Assembly: GCF_009649845.1 (NCBI RefSeq)
Contig: NZ_WJIE01000005.1
Location: 682,001 to 746,000 of the forward strand
Length of the DNA stretch: 64,000 nucleotides
Source: Polyangium spumosum
GTDB lineage: Bacteria > Myxococcota_A > Polyangia > Polyangiales > Polyangiaceae
Reading direction: 5' to 3'
Position 1 is the stretch's first letter. Each line of letters opens with the position of its first letter. The position numbers and the translations under genes are program-made. Shown here one piece after another: positions 50,341-59,381 of the stretch. A model generated the notes under the pieces. It worked only from the letters and a program-made list of their open reading frames with translations. It was not told the origin of the DNA and made no database searches.

Positions 50341-51489
50341 TCAAGGCCCGTAGGCGAAATACGTGGCGCTCGACGCCCAGCTCCCGCCGGCCTCGACGGT
50401 ATTGATCGACCACTGGAACGAATGTGATCCCGGCGTCCCGAGCTCGGGCGTCTCCCAGACCTTCGGCGCCGTCATGCTCCCCGGGCACCAGTTCGCCCGC
50501 GGGGCCTTCACGCTCGAAATGGCGCCGCACGGGTTCTCCTGGCAATAGGTAAAACTGTTTCCGCTCGGCCAGGTGTGCGTCGCCTCCGTGCAGAGGTCCT
50601 TGCAGTCCGTCCGCCAGGGCTTCCACGTGTCGATCACCGCGCCGTCGATCGAGACCGTGTGCGTGCGATTGCAGAACTCCTCGGCGGGCCCGATGCACCC
50701 CGTGCCGACGGCGCCGCCTCCGTGGCCGCTCGTGCGGAACTCGATTTTCCCCGCCGCCGCGCCCTCCGGCACCTCGAAGTTGATCACGCCCGGCCCCTCC
50801 GCCGTCGTCTGCGACCCGTAATGGAGCGATTTCACCGCGAGCACGTCCCGCGGCGGCGCGCCCGGCACCATTTCGAGCTTCGCCGTCACGTTCCAGCCCC
50901 CGTTCGAGCCCGAGACCATGCCCGCCGCGTCCGACCAGGTCGTGATGTGCGCGCGCATCCGGTGCTTGCCCGGCAGGCCGTTCGCCACGTCCGTCACGTC
51001 GATCTCGAGGTGCATCGGCCCGCCGAACGGCGTGACCGCGTGCATCAGCTCGAGCCCCGGCGGCTCCGTGGCGGGGTCCATCGGATCATCGATCGAGATA
51101 TCGAAGTTACGATCGAACGCGTCGCAATCGGCCGGCCAGCTCTGCCCCTCCGGCGGCGGGTTGTCGACCCACTTGTCGAACGGATAACAGGTGCTCGCGA
51201 GGTCCACGACGAGCTTCGCGCTCGCGAACGGGCCGTCCTTGAAATCGACCTCGGTGAACACGGTCTGGAAATTGGGCTGGCTACCGTCGCTCGTGATGCG
51301 CGTGTCCTCGAATGCGTCGATCGTGTACGGATCCGCATACGACGGCCCGCCGCCGCCTCCCTGGCCGCCGCTGCCGCCCGCGCCCCCCGCCGCGCCTTGC
51401 CCGCCCGCGCCGCCCTGGCCGCCCGACGAGCCCCCTCCGCACCCCAGAAGCAAAAGGGCGCCGAGCCCCAGCACCAAGCCCGTCCTCAT
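50341..51489 (-). CDS. Peptide-N-glycosidase F-like lipoprotein
   Basis: 382 residues. Lipoprotein signal MRTGLVLGLGALLLLGC, then a roughly 30-residue Gly/Ser/Gln linker. The two jelly-roll halves resemble PNGase F: the N-terminal half with VVDLASTCYPFDKW and the C-terminal half with FRTSGHGGGAVGTG, CNRTHTVSIDGAVIDTWKPW and several Cys that could pair. PNGase F removes N-glycans from proteins; here the catalytic Asp/Glu set could not be checked by eye. The Gly-rich linker implies display at the cell surface. Likely co-transcribed with the phospholipase. Confidence 0.7.
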   Translation of the reverse strand: MRTGLVLGLGALLLLGCGGGSSGGQGGAGGQGAAGGAGGSGGQGGGGGPSYADPYTIDAFEDTRITSDGSQPNFQTVFTEVDFKDGPFASAKLVVDLASTCYPFDKWVDNPPPEGQSWPADCDAFDRNFDISIDDPMDPATEPPGLELMHAVTPFGGPMHLEIDVTDVANGLPGKHRMRAHITTWSDAAGMVSGSNGGWNVTAKLEMVPGAPPRDVLAVKSLHYGSQTTAEGPGVINFEVPEGAAAGKIEFRTSGHGGGAVGTGCIGPAEEFCNRTHTVSIDGAVIDTWKPWRTDCKDLCTEATHTWPSGNSFTYCQENPCGAISSVKAPRANWCPGSMTAPKVWETPELGTPGSHSFQWSINTVEAGGSWASSATYFAYGP

Positions 51490-51573
51490 CGAACACCTCC
51501 ACGGGCGAGGTTACATCAAGGTCGAGCCCGACCGCTAGGCAATCGGCGGCGCCGGCGCTAAAGAGCCCTGCCG

Positions 51574-52476
51574 ATGAAAATCATCAAGGTCCAGGACGAC
51601 AGACAACGCCGTCACATTTTCACGACCCCGCCGAGGCGCGTCGTCTCGCTCGTCCCGAGCGATACCTACTCCGTCATCCGGCTCGGCGCCAAGGACCGCC
51701 TGGTCGGTCGCACCCGCTTCTGCGTCGCGCCGGAAGGCGAGGTCGCCGGCATCGAGGACGTGGGCGGCACGAAAGACGTCGACGTCGACAAGGTCCTCGC
51801 CCTCGAGCCCGACCTCGTCATCGCCAACCAGGAAGAGAACACCCGGTCGCATATCGAGCGCCTCGACGCGGCCGGCGTCGCCGTCTTCGTCTCGTTCCCC
51901 AGGCGCGTCGCCGACGGAATCGCGCACCTCGCCCGCCTCGCCCTCGCGCTCGGCCTCGATCGCGACGAGCCCGCGCGCGCGCTCGTCGCGTCGGCCTACC
52001 ACGCCCATCACGAGGCCGAAAAACACCGCGGCGAGCGGGTCCCCGTCCGCGCGTTCGTCCCCATCTGGATGGACCCGCTCATGACCGTGCACGAGGAGAC
52101 CTTCATCTCCGACATGATGGATCTCGTGGGTGCGCAGAACATCTTCGCCGACCGCAGGCGCCGCTACCCGCTCGCCGCCGACCTCGGCAAGGCCGCGCCG
52201 CTCCCGCCCGAGCGCGTCGGCAGCCGCGACACGCGTTATCCACGCGTCACGCTCGACGAGGTCGTGGCGCGACAGCCCGAGGTCGTGCTGCTCCCCGACG
52301 AGCCGCACGCGTTCACGGAGAGCGACGCCGAGGTCTTCCGCAAGCTCGACATCCCCGCCGCGAAGACGGGCCGCGTGTTCTTCTGCGACGGCAAGGACCT
52401 CATGTGGTACGGCGCGCGCAGCGTGGAGGGCTTCGAGCGGCTGAGGCGTCTGGTGAACGGGGACGACTTGCGGTAG
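51574..52476 (+). CDS. Helical-backbone metal receptor (BtuF/FepB-like) without signal peptide
   Basis: 300 residues. The substrate-binding fold for vitamin B12 or siderophore is recognised by RRVVSLVPSDTYSVIRLGAK, VGGTKDVDVDKVLALEPDLV and a C-terminal VFFCDGKDLMWYGARSVEG. It starts MKIIKVQDDRQRRHIF, with no Sec, Tat or lipoprotein signal, and no upstream alternative start is apparent. No permease or ATPase gene is nearby. Many myxobacterial members look the same, so a cytoplasmic or non-transport role is possible. Eleven bases separate it from the ACP gene. Confidence 0.82.
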   Translation: MKIIKVQDDRQRRHIFTTPPRRVVSLVPSDTYSVIRLGAKDRLVGRTRFCVAPEGEVAGIEDVGGTKDVDVDKVLALEPDLVIANQEENTRSHIERLDAAGVAVFVSFPRRVADGIAHLARLALALGLDRDEPARALVASAYHAHHEAEKHRGERVPVRAFVPIWMDPLMTVHEETFISDMMDLVGAQNIFADRRRRYPLAADLGKAAPLPPERVGSRDTRYPRVTLDEVVARQPEVVLLPDEPHAFTESDAEVFRKLDIPAAKTGRVFFCDGKDLMWYGARSVEGFERLRRLVNGDDLR

Positions 52477-52486
52477 GAAGCGCCCC

Positions 52487-52753
52487 ATGACTTGGAATCG
52501 GGAAACCGTCCACGAAAAGCTCATCGAGGTGTTCGGTCAGTACAAGCAGACCGACGCCGCGGTGAGCCAGGAGAGCCAGATCGTCGCCGACCTCGGCATC
52601 GATTCGCTCGGGGTCATGGAGGTGCTCGCGGACATCGAGGACACCTTCAAGCTCACGATCCCGGACGACGCGCTGCGCGACATCAACACCATCGCCGACG
52701 TCGCGGCCGCGATCCTCACGCGCCTCGAGGGCGACGGAAGGCTCGAAGGATGA
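52487..52753 (+). CDS. Acyl carrier protein
   Basis: 88 residues. The phosphopantetheine site is DLGIDSLGVME with Ser40; the acidic helix III segment LTIPDDALRDINTIADVAAA is typical. Its stop overlaps the ATG of the fatty acyl-AMP ligase gene (ATGA), so the ligase probably loads this ACP. No ketosynthase, NRPS or other fatty-acid gene follows. Confidence 0.93.
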   Translation: MTWNRETVHEKLIEVFGQYKQTDAAVSQESQIVADLGIDSLGVMEVLADIEDTFKLTIPDDALRDINTIADVAAAILTRLEGDGRLEG

Positions 52754-54552
52754 GCGCCGAGACGCCCCGCACCGTCGCGCAGGCCATCGAGGACGCGGCG
52801 TCGAGCACGAGCACGGGGTATCGCTTCCTCGACGAATCTCCCGACGTCGCGCCCTTCCACTCGTACGCCGACATCGAGCGGATGAGCGCTCGTTTCGGCG
52901 GCGCGATGCAGGCGATGGGCCTGCGCAAGGGCGACCGCGTCGCGCTGATCCTCCCCGACAACGCCGATTTCGTCTTCGCCTTCCTCGGCGCCGTCCGCGC
53001 CGGGATCATCCCCGTGCCGATCTACCCGCCCACGGGCCTCGGCAAGCTCTCGGGCTACCTCGAGAACACGCTGCACATCGTGGCAAAGAGCGGCGCCCGC
53101 GTGCTCGTCACGAGCGGCGAGATCAAGAAGATCCTCGGCACGATCCAGGCCGAAGCGAAGGGGCTCGAGAGGGTCGTCGCGGTCGAGGGCGTGCGCACGT
53201 CGACCGACGAGCTCCGGCCTGCGAAGGTCGACCTCGACGACGTCTGCTTCCTACAGTTCACGAGCGGCTCGACTGCGCGGCCGAAGGGCGTGACGCTCAC
53301 GCACAGAAACCTCGCCGCGAACGTACACGCGATCATGCCCGTGGGCCTGCGCGTCACGGACGCCGTCGATCATGGCGTCTCGTGGCTGCCGCTCTACCAC
53401 GACATGGGGCTCATCGGCTTCGTGATCGCGCCGATCTACCACAAGAACGCGATCACCTTCCTGCCGCCCTTGCTCTTCCTGAAGCGCCCGGCGCGCTGGC
53501 TCGAGGCGGTCTCGAAGTACAGAGGCACGATCTCCTTCGGCCCGAACTTCGCTTATGCGCTCGCGGTCAAGCGCATCAAGGAGAGCGAGATGAAGGGGCT
53601 CGACCTGTCGAGCTGGCGCGTCGCGGGTTGCGGCGCCGAGCCCATCCGCGCCGAGAACCTCCGGGCCTTCGCCGAGAAGTTCGGGCCCGTCGGCTTCGAC
53701 GAGCGCGCGTTCGTGTGTTGTTACGGCATGGCCGAGTCGACGCTCGCGGTCTCGTTCAGCAAGATCTGGACGGGCGTGCGCGCCGACGTCGTCGACGGCG
53801 AGACGCTCTGGTCGAAGGGCCGCGCCGAGCCCGCGGCGGAGGGCTCGCCGCGCGCCTCGGGCATCGTCGAGTGCGGCGCGGCCTTCGAGGGCCACGACAT
53901 CAAGACGTTCGCGCCCGACGACGAGGAGAGCGCGCGCCCCTTGCCCGAGCGCGAGGTCGGCGAGCTGCGCATCCGCGGGCCGAGCGTGATGCAAGGTTAC
54001 TGGGACGACCCGGAGGTGACGAAACGCGCCTTCGCGGGCGGATATCTGCGCACCGGCGACCTCGGCTACCTCGCGGAGGGGAAGGTCCACATCTGCGGGC
54101 GATCGAAGGAGGTCGTGATCGTCAACGGCCGCAACTACTACCCGCAGGACATCGAGTGGGAGGCGAGCCAGGTCGAGGGCGTGCGCAAGGGCAACGTCAT
54201 CGCGTTCGGCACGATGAAGGGCCCTTCGGATCGCGAGCGTGTGGTCATCACGTTCGAGACGGGCGAGAAGGACGAGGCGGCGAAGAAGCGGCTCGAGGGC
54301 GAGGTCCGCAAGGCCGTGCAGCAGAGCGTGGGCCTGACCGTCGACGAGGTCGTGCCGCTCGCGCCGGGTGTCTTGCCGAAGACGTCGAGCGGCAAGCTGC
54401 AGCGCGCGAAGACACGCGAGCTCTACGAATCGGGGGAGCTCTTCGGGAGGACGAGCGCGCGCGAGGTGGACAAGATCGATCTCGTGAAGGAGATTGCGAA
54501 GAGCCAGATCGGGTATTTCCGGCACAGGCTGTTCGGGAAGAGCGACGATTGA
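52750..54552 (+). CDS. Fatty acyl-AMP ligase (FAAL, FadD32-like)
   Basis: 600 residues from ATG 52750. Adenylation motifs: LQFTSGSTARPKGVTLTH (phosphate loop), WLPLYHDMGLIGFVI, CCYGMAEST, YLRTGDLGYL and KEVVIVNGRNYYPQDIEWE. The last two are characteristic of FAALs, which make acyl-AMP and pass the acyl to an ACP or PKS rather than CoA. A C-terminal helical segment (KTSSGKLQRAKTRELYESG) carries the usual Lys. It pairs with the preceding ACP. The final acceptor of the acyl chain is not encoded nearby. Confidence 0.93.
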   Translation: MSAETPRTVAQAIEDAASSTSTGYRFLDESPDVAPFHSYADIERMSARFGGAMQAMGLRKGDRVALILPDNADFVFAFLGAVRAGIIPVPIYPPTGLGKLSGYLENTLHIVAKSGARVLVTSGEIKKILGTIQAEAKGLERVVAVEGVRTSTDELRPAKVDLDDVCFLQFTSGSTARPKGVTLTHRNLAANVHAIMPVGLRVTDAVDHGVSWLPLYHDMGLIGFVIAPIYHKNAITFLPPLLFLKRPARWLEAVSKYRGTISFGPNFAYALAVKRIKESEMKGLDLSSWRVAGCGAEPIRAENLRAFAEKFGPVGFDERAFVCCYGMAESTLAVSFSKIWTGVRADVVDGETLWSKGRAEPAAEGSPRASGIVECGAAFEGHDIKTFAPDDEESARPLPEREVGELRIRGPSVMQGYWDDPEVTKRAFAGGYLRTGDLGYLAEGKVHICGRSKEVVIVNGRNYYPQDIEWEASQVEGVRKGNVIAFGTMKGPSDRERVVITFETGEKDEAAKKRLEGEVRKAVQQSVGLTVDEVVPLAPGVLPKTSSGKLQRAKTRELYESGELFGRTSAREVDKIDLVKEIAKSQIGYFRHRLFGKSDD

Positions 54553-54671
54553 GCGCTTGGAAGAACTCCCGCGTCTGCCGTAATACCCGATCCCGTTGGC
54601 CCCACCGTTGAGCACGGTTGGTCTCCGAATTGCACGTACGTCCAGGTGAACCCTTTTCGCGGAGGTTCGCC

Positions 54672-55025
54672 ATGGGAGTGCGTAACATCGTAACAGGCAT
54701 CATCACAGTCGCTTCGCTCTCGCTGATCGCGGCGGGCGCGAACGCTGCAACCCTCGCCTACTGTACCGGCAATGCTCGGTGGGTCTACGATCAAGCCAAC
54801 CTTGATGTGGCATGCAGCGTCGTGCTCAGGAGTACCATCAACGCCAAAAAGAGCGTCACGCGAGCCCAATGGGGCAAGTTCAAGACCGGCAGCAGAAACA
54901 ATGCCAATTTGATTTGCGATCAGGGAACCAAGCCGGTGGTGGGCACCGGCAAGAGTGTCTTCGAGAATGGGCGCAATATGGCGACCCAGCTCGGGTGGAA
55001 GAACTGCGTGCTGAAGATCTTGTGA
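54672..55025 (+). CDS. Small secreted protein, four cysteines, unknown
   Basis: 117 residues from ATG 54672, with GGAGG nine bases upstream; an ATG 54 bases earlier (54618) lacks such a site. Signal peptide TGIITVASLSLIAAGANA, cleaved before ATLAYC. The 90-residue mature chain has four Cys spaced to form two disulfides and is basic (several Lys/Arg). No family recognised. Base composition is more AT-rich than the neighbours, a sign of transfer or a fast-evolving secreted factor. Confidence 0.65.
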   Translation: MGVRNIVTGIITVASLSLIAAGANAATLAYCTGNARWVYDQANLDVACSVVLRSTINAKKSVTRAQWGKFKTGSRNNANLICDQGTKPVVGTGKSVFENGRNMATQLGWKNCVLKIL

Positions 55026-55060
55026 AGCCGCGGCGAGGATCGTTCTCTACTGCCCAACCT

Positions 55061-56998
55061 CTAAAACCCCGCCTCCACCGATACCTGCGGGATCGTGATC
55101 GGCCCGAGCAATCGCGGCTGGCAGATCCCGCGGGCGCACGTCACGTCGAAGACCTCCTTGCTCAGCGTCGCGTTCTGCATGTCGAGCACGAGCGAGACGA
55201 ACCCCGTCTCCCCGACCCGGAAGCGCCGCGAGACCCGCACGTCGAGCCGATAAAAAGGCCGGACCCGCGGCGGGTCTTCGACGGAGGCACCGCTCCCGGC
55301 CTCCTGCGCGGGGAAACCGCTGTAAAATACGTGCCGCACGCCCGCCTTCCAGCCCGCGCCGAGGTCGTAGAGCAAGGCCACGTGCGCGACGTGGGTCCGG
55401 TCGACCGCCGAGGGCGTCGTCAGGCCGCTCTTCGACGTGCGGGTCGAGCGCGAGAGCGTGTACGAGGCCATGAAGAGCAAATCTTTGCGTAATGCCCCGC
55501 GCCCCGAGAGCTCGAGCCCGTAGGCGTCCCCCGTGCTGCGCGAGAGGAACCGCGCCGGGCCGAGGTTCGTCCCGCGATCACTGCCGATCGGGTCCGTCAG
55601 GTTGAACGTCACCTGCCGGAAAAGCGAGCCGCTGATCTCGACCGGGATCGGCGAGAGTTTGACCTCCGCGCCGAGGCTCGATTGCAAGCTGCGCTGGAGC
55701 CCGCCCGTGATCCCGCCGATCTGCAGCGCCGGCAGCGGCGCGAAGCCCGGGAGCTGGGACGCCACGCCAAACGCAGGCACGATCCGCACGCGCTCGCCCA
55801 CGCCGAACCTGCCCGTGATCTTCGGGTCGACCGCGAGGGCCGTGTTCCCCATCGACGTGTAATGGTCGACGCGCAGCCCCGGCGTGATCGTCGCCCTGTC
55901 CGAGAGCACCACGAGCGCGTCCGCCCAGGCGCCCACGGCCGTGTCCCAGCGGCTCGGGAAGAGGGCGCGGAACGCCTCGTCGAGCTCGCCGAGTGGCCCC
56001 GACGCGCAGCCCTCGACCGCGATGTCACACGGCTCCTTGTGCACGATGTCGTACCGATCGACCATCAGGTCGAGCCCGCCCCGGAGCAGCGCCTTTCCCT
56101 TGCCGATGGGAAAGGAGCCGCGTAGCCGCGCCCCGATCTTCCCATTGCTCGCGCTCTCGGCGCCGACCTGCCTCGACCGATCGAGCCCGAGCATCAAGGC
56201 CGCCCGGACCTTCGCGCCCGAATCGAATTCGTGGTCGTATCGAAGATCCAGGCGATGGAAATCCGCGTCGAGCAGGACGTCCTTCTCCCCGCCCGCGTCC
56301 GTCGTCGCCGCCAGATAATCCCACGCCCCGAACACGAGCGCCGTGAACCGCCCCCGCTCCCCCACGCGGCGGCTCACGCGCGCCTGGTAATCGCCGTACC
56401 CGAAATCGACGTTGTCGATCAGCGCCGAGAGGATGTGCCCGCCGAACGCATAATGCCCGCCGACGAGCACCGTCGTCTTGTCCCCGACCGGCCCCTCCAC
56501 GACGCCGCCCACGTCCACGAACCGGAACGCGCCCTCGCCCTTCCATTCATTCGGGAACGGCGCCGCCTCGGCCTCGACCGCCGCGCCCGCGAGGCGCCCG
56601 ATGTCGGCCGGATACGGCCCCATGTGCAAGGTCACGCGCGAGACGAGCGGCGCCGAGATCACGCTCGGCCCCGCGCCCACGTGAAAGAGCAAGGGCACGC
56701 GCACGCCGTCGTAAAAAAACCCGATGTTCCCCGGCGGCGCGCCGCGAATGTAATAGTAGGGCAATCCGCTCGCCGTCGGCGTCACGCCCGGCTGCACCTC
56801 GATCGCGCGGTACGGATCCCCGAGCACGCCCGGCATCTCCCGGATGTCCCGCCGCCGGAGCGAGACCGACCCCGCCGGCGCCTTGTCCCCCTCGACGGTC
56901 ACCTCGATCGGCTCGGGAGGCGGCGGCTCCTCGGCGAGCGCGGCGGCGGGGACGAGGGACGCGGCGAACGCGAACAAGACACGCGCGCGCCTTCGCAT
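55061..56998 (-). CDS. TonB-dependent receptor-like outer-membrane protein
   Basis: 645 residues. Sec signal RARVLFAFAASLVPAAALA, then a plug domain (SVSLRRRDIREMPGVLGDPY, YYYIRGAPPGNIGFFYDGVR, MGPYPADIGRLAGAAVEAEA). The barrel follows, with a final strand VSVEAGF ending in Phe. No clear TonB box in the first residues after cleavage (EEPPPPEPIEVTVEG). No siderophore or metal genes sit beside it. Substrate unknown. Confidence 0.88.
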   Translation of the reverse strand: MRRRARVLFAFAASLVPAAALAEEPPPPEPIEVTVEGDKAPAGSVSLRRRDIREMPGVLGDPYRAIEVQPGVTPTASGLPYYYIRGAPPGNIGFFYDGVRVPLLFHVGAGPSVISAPLVSRVTLHMGPYPADIGRLAGAAVEAEAAPFPNEWKGEGAFRFVDVGGVVEGPVGDKTTVLVGGHYAFGGHILSALIDNVDFGYGDYQARVSRRVGERGRFTALVFGAWDYLAATTDAGGEKDVLLDADFHRLDLRYDHEFDSGAKVRAALMLGLDRSRQVGAESASNGKIGARLRGSFPIGKGKALLRGGLDLMVDRYDIVHKEPCDIAVEGCASGPLGELDEAFRALFPSRWDTAVGAWADALVVLSDRATITPGLRVDHYTSMGNTALAVDPKITGRFGVGERVRIVPAFGVASQLPGFAPLPALQIGGITGGLQRSLQSSLGAEVKLSPIPVEISGSLFRQVTFNLTDPIGSDRGTNLGPARFLSRSTGDAYGLELSGRGALRKDLLFMASYTLSRSTRTSKSGLTTPSAVDRTHVAHVALLYDLGAGWKAGVRHVFYSGFPAQEAGSGASVEDPPRVRPFYRLDVRVSRRFRVGETGFVSLVLDMQNATLSKEVFDVTCARGICQPRLLGPITIPQVSVEAGF

Positions 56999-57006
56999 TT
57001 CAACCC

Positions 57007-58107
57007 TCAGACATCCGAAAGGCCCGCCGCCTCCATGACGTCGATGGCCGCGCCGAGCGCCTTGTCCCCGCGCATCACGCGGCGCAGCTCGTTCGGCCCC
57101 TGATCCCGCAGGTGTGTCCCCTTCGCCGCGTGCCGCGAGAGCACCTCCGTGAGGCCGTGCAAGAGCGGATGACGGCCGAGGTCGGCCGCGAGCTCGGCGT
57201 CGTGCAGCGCGGGCTCGAGGAGCTGTGCGATGTACGCGTCCGACCAGCCGAGCGTCTTCTGCGCGTCCGTCGCGACGACCCGGAGCTGCGCCCAGAACAG
57301 CCGCTCCGCGCGCTCGGCCGCGGGCCCGAGCAGCGACTCGGCGCGCGCGCGCAGCGCCGAGCTCTCTTCCTTCGAGGCGCGGCGCATCTCCTTGTAGACC
57401 TCGCTCACGAGGCCGAGCAGGTGCGGGTTCGGCCGGTCGGCCGTGAGCATGTGCCGCTCGGCGCGCTCGAACGCCTCGAGCAAGGCGGCCTCGGCGCGAT
57501 CCCAGCGGCGCTTCGCGATCTCGAGCCGCGCCGAGGAGCAGAGCGCGGTGACCATGTCGTGCTCGGCGAGCGCCTTCGTGTCGGCCGTGGCCTCGGGGTC
57601 CTCGAAGACGGGCTCGAGCCAGGTGCGCAGGCGCCCGACGAGCGCGTCCATCTCCTCCTTCGGATCACCCGACACCATGCAGAGCGCGACGCGCAGGAAC
57701 ATGGCCTGCCGCGCCTCGGCGTCGCGATCGGCGCGGCTCTGGCAGAGCAGGGGGATGGCGGCTTCGAGCGCGGCGGTCGCCTCCTCCTGCCTGCCGCGAT
57801 CGAGCTCGGCGCGGGCGAGGTCGAAGTGGAGCGAGCCGAGTTTGTCCTTGGGGAACGACGGTAGCTGCTCGGCGCTGGTGATGGCGAGGCGCTGGTAGCG
57901 GGCGGACATGCCGGCGTTGTTGTCGAGCGCGTAGGCGAGCGCGGCGATGCGCGCGGCCTCGACGTAGCGCGGATGGGGTCGCCCGAGCTCGTGCGCGATC
58001 TCCATGGCCCTCTCGGAGGCGAGGACGGCCTCGGCGACGAGCTTCGCTTCGAGATAGGAGCGGACCGCGGCGAGGGCGCTCTGGAGCCGGGCTTCGACGT
58101 CGCTCAT
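57007..58107 (-). CDS. Helical-repeat (TPR-like) protein, unknown
   Basis: 366 residues from ATG 58107 (MSDVEARLQSALAAVRSYLE); a longer frame to 58254 has no ribosome site. All-alpha, with TPR-like pairs (VLASERAMEIAHELGRPHPR, FDLARAELDRGRQEEATAAL, RAEAALLEAFERAERHMLTA), no signal peptide and no enzyme motif. It probably serves as a protein scaffold. The first 42 bases of its coding region and the 18 bases upstream are duplicated perfectly at 59382-59441. Confidence 0.75.
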   Translation of the reverse strand: MSDVEARLQSALAAVRSYLEAKLVAEAVLASERAMEIAHELGRPHPRYVEAARIAALAYALDNNAGMSARYQRLAITSAEQLPSFPKDKLGSLHFDLARAELDRGRQEEATAALEAAIPLLCQSRADRDAEARQAMFLRVALCMVSGDPKEEMDALVGRLRTWLEPVFEDPEATADTKALAEHDMVTALCSSARLEIAKRRWDRAEAALLEAFERAERHMLTADRPNPHLLGLVSEVYKEMRRASKEESSALRARAESLLGPAAERAERLFWAQLRVVATDAQKTLGWSDAYIAQLLEPALHDAELAADLGRHPLLHGLTEVLSRHAAKGTHLRDQGPNELRRVMRGDKALGAAIDVMEAAGLSDV

Positions 58108-58125
58108 GGGGGGCGGATTGCAACA
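58066..58125 (-). repeat. Original copy of 60-bp direct duplication
   Basis: This segment covers the start of the TPR-like gene (14 codons) and 18 bases of leader. It is identical to 59382-59441 in the same orientation, 1316 bases away. Identity ends sharply at both sides. Confidence 0.95.
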
Positions 58126-58256
58126 CGTGAGGCCGCGATGTGCAACGCGATCGCAGGGTCTTGCAGCGCGGACGGTGGGAGAGGGAGGAGCGTTCGACTC
58201 GTCGGCGCGCGCCGGATCGTGTAGAGTCGCCACAACGCGCACAACGGAGTCCACGC

Positions 58257-58724
58257 ATGACCCGCCGAAGGAAGCTCTTCGCCCTTGCGATCACCCTGCC
58301 GCTCGCCGTCGCCGTGGGCGTGGGCCTGAAGGTGCGCCGCGCCTCCTCGGACACGCTCGGCGCGGACGCCTGCGATAAGGACCTCGCGGCGGTGTTCGAG
58401 TTGTGCGCGCCTGGGGGAGAGGTATGCGAGAAGCCACCCGAGGGGCAAGGGGAGGCCTGCCAGGCCGGCTGCGTGATGGCGCGGTGTCCGAACCACGTGG
58501 CGTGTACGGAGCTGGATCCCATCTGGTGCAAACCGTGCGAGGATGAGCACGGCGCGCTTTACTGGCGTAACCTCGACGCGGCGGATCGCCATTGCGGGGG
58601 GCCTCCGCCGTTCGGTTCGCTCACGAGGCTGAAGGAATACAGCGACTGCTACATCGCGGACGTGGAGCGGAGATGTCCCGCGCTCGTGGGTACGAAGTGG
58701 TACGTGCCGTCGGATCGCCGGTAG
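58257..58724 (+). CDS. Cysteine-rich exported protein, unknown
   Basis: 155 residues from ATG 58257, with GGAG eight bases upstream. A signal or anchor of RRKLFALAITLPLAVAVGVG is followed by a Cys-rich mature part with about eleven Cys (CDKDLAAVFELCAPGGEVC, CQAGCVMARCPNHVAC, CKPCEDEHG). Such density in a small exported protein suggests several disulfides, perhaps an extracellular ligand or inhibitor. No family recognised. Confidence 0.65.
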   Translation: MTRRRKLFALAITLPLAVAVGVGLKVRRASSDTLGADACDKDLAAVFELCAPGGEVCEKPPEGQGEACQAGCVMARCPNHVACTELDPIWCKPCEDEHGALYWRNLDAADRHCGGPPPFGSLTRLKEYSDCYIADVERRCPALVGTKWYVPSDRR

Positions 58725-58739
58725 TGACGGCTCGACGTC

Positions 58740-59231
58740 TCAATGCCCGCCCCCGCCCTCCGCGCCATATCCGCTTCCAGGTTGAGCCGTGCCGCCAGTG
58801 CCCTGGTGGTCGTTCTTGAAATCGCCGCTGGCCGCGCTCCCGACGATGATGACGGTGCCATCCCCGGGGCTCGAACCGCAGCCGTTCGAGCCAGGGGGAT
58901 CGAGACAGATGATTCTGGGTGTAACGACGACCGAATCGCAGATCCCCGGGAGGCCCCGGTCCGTCACCTTCTGTTTGCACCTGTCCTCGTTCGTGTAGTC
59001 GCTTCCGCTGTCGATGATCTGCGGGTCCTCGACGCCCTCCAGGCGGTCCTCGAAGGCCCCCGTCTTGCCGCTGGCGCATTGCAAGACAGCGTTACACTGG
59101 ACGAGCACTCCCTCCCTGCCTGACTCGCCATTCGGTGTTCCCCTCTTCGGGTTCTTGCACGTGGGTTCCCAGCAGGCCGGGGCGAGCACGACGAACCACA
59201 CGAAAAGCAAGCCGACGACGAGCGCTCTCAT
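58740..59231 (-). CDS. Small lipoprotein, unknown
   Basis: 163 residues. Signal MRALVVGLLFVWFVVLAPAC ends in a lipobox-like LAPAC. The mature part has six or more Cys (CKNP, VQCNAVLQC, RCKQK, GICDS, RIICLDPPG) and a Gly-rich, low-complexity C-terminus (GSGYGAEGGGGH). No known family. It is convergent with the cysteine-rich gene at 58257, the two stops only 15 bases apart. Confidence 0.65.
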   Translation of the reverse strand: MRALVVGLLFVWFVVLAPACWEPTCKNPKRGTPNGESGREGVLVQCNAVLQCASGKTGAFEDRLEGVEDPQIIDSGSDYTNEDRCKQKVTDRGLPGICDSVVVTPRIICLDPPGSNGCGSSPGDGTVIIVGSAASGDFKNDHQGTGGTAQPGSGYGAEGGGGH

Positions 59232-59381
59232 GCCCCAGCCTCCGTGGTGGAATCATCGTAGAGGACGGGAACGGAACACACAACAATCGAGCACGGCCAC
59301 CTCCGTCGCTCCAGCTCCACCGATACGTGCTCATGGAGCCGCAGCCCTCGTGATCGACGCGCCCACCGCCGGCGCCCACGT

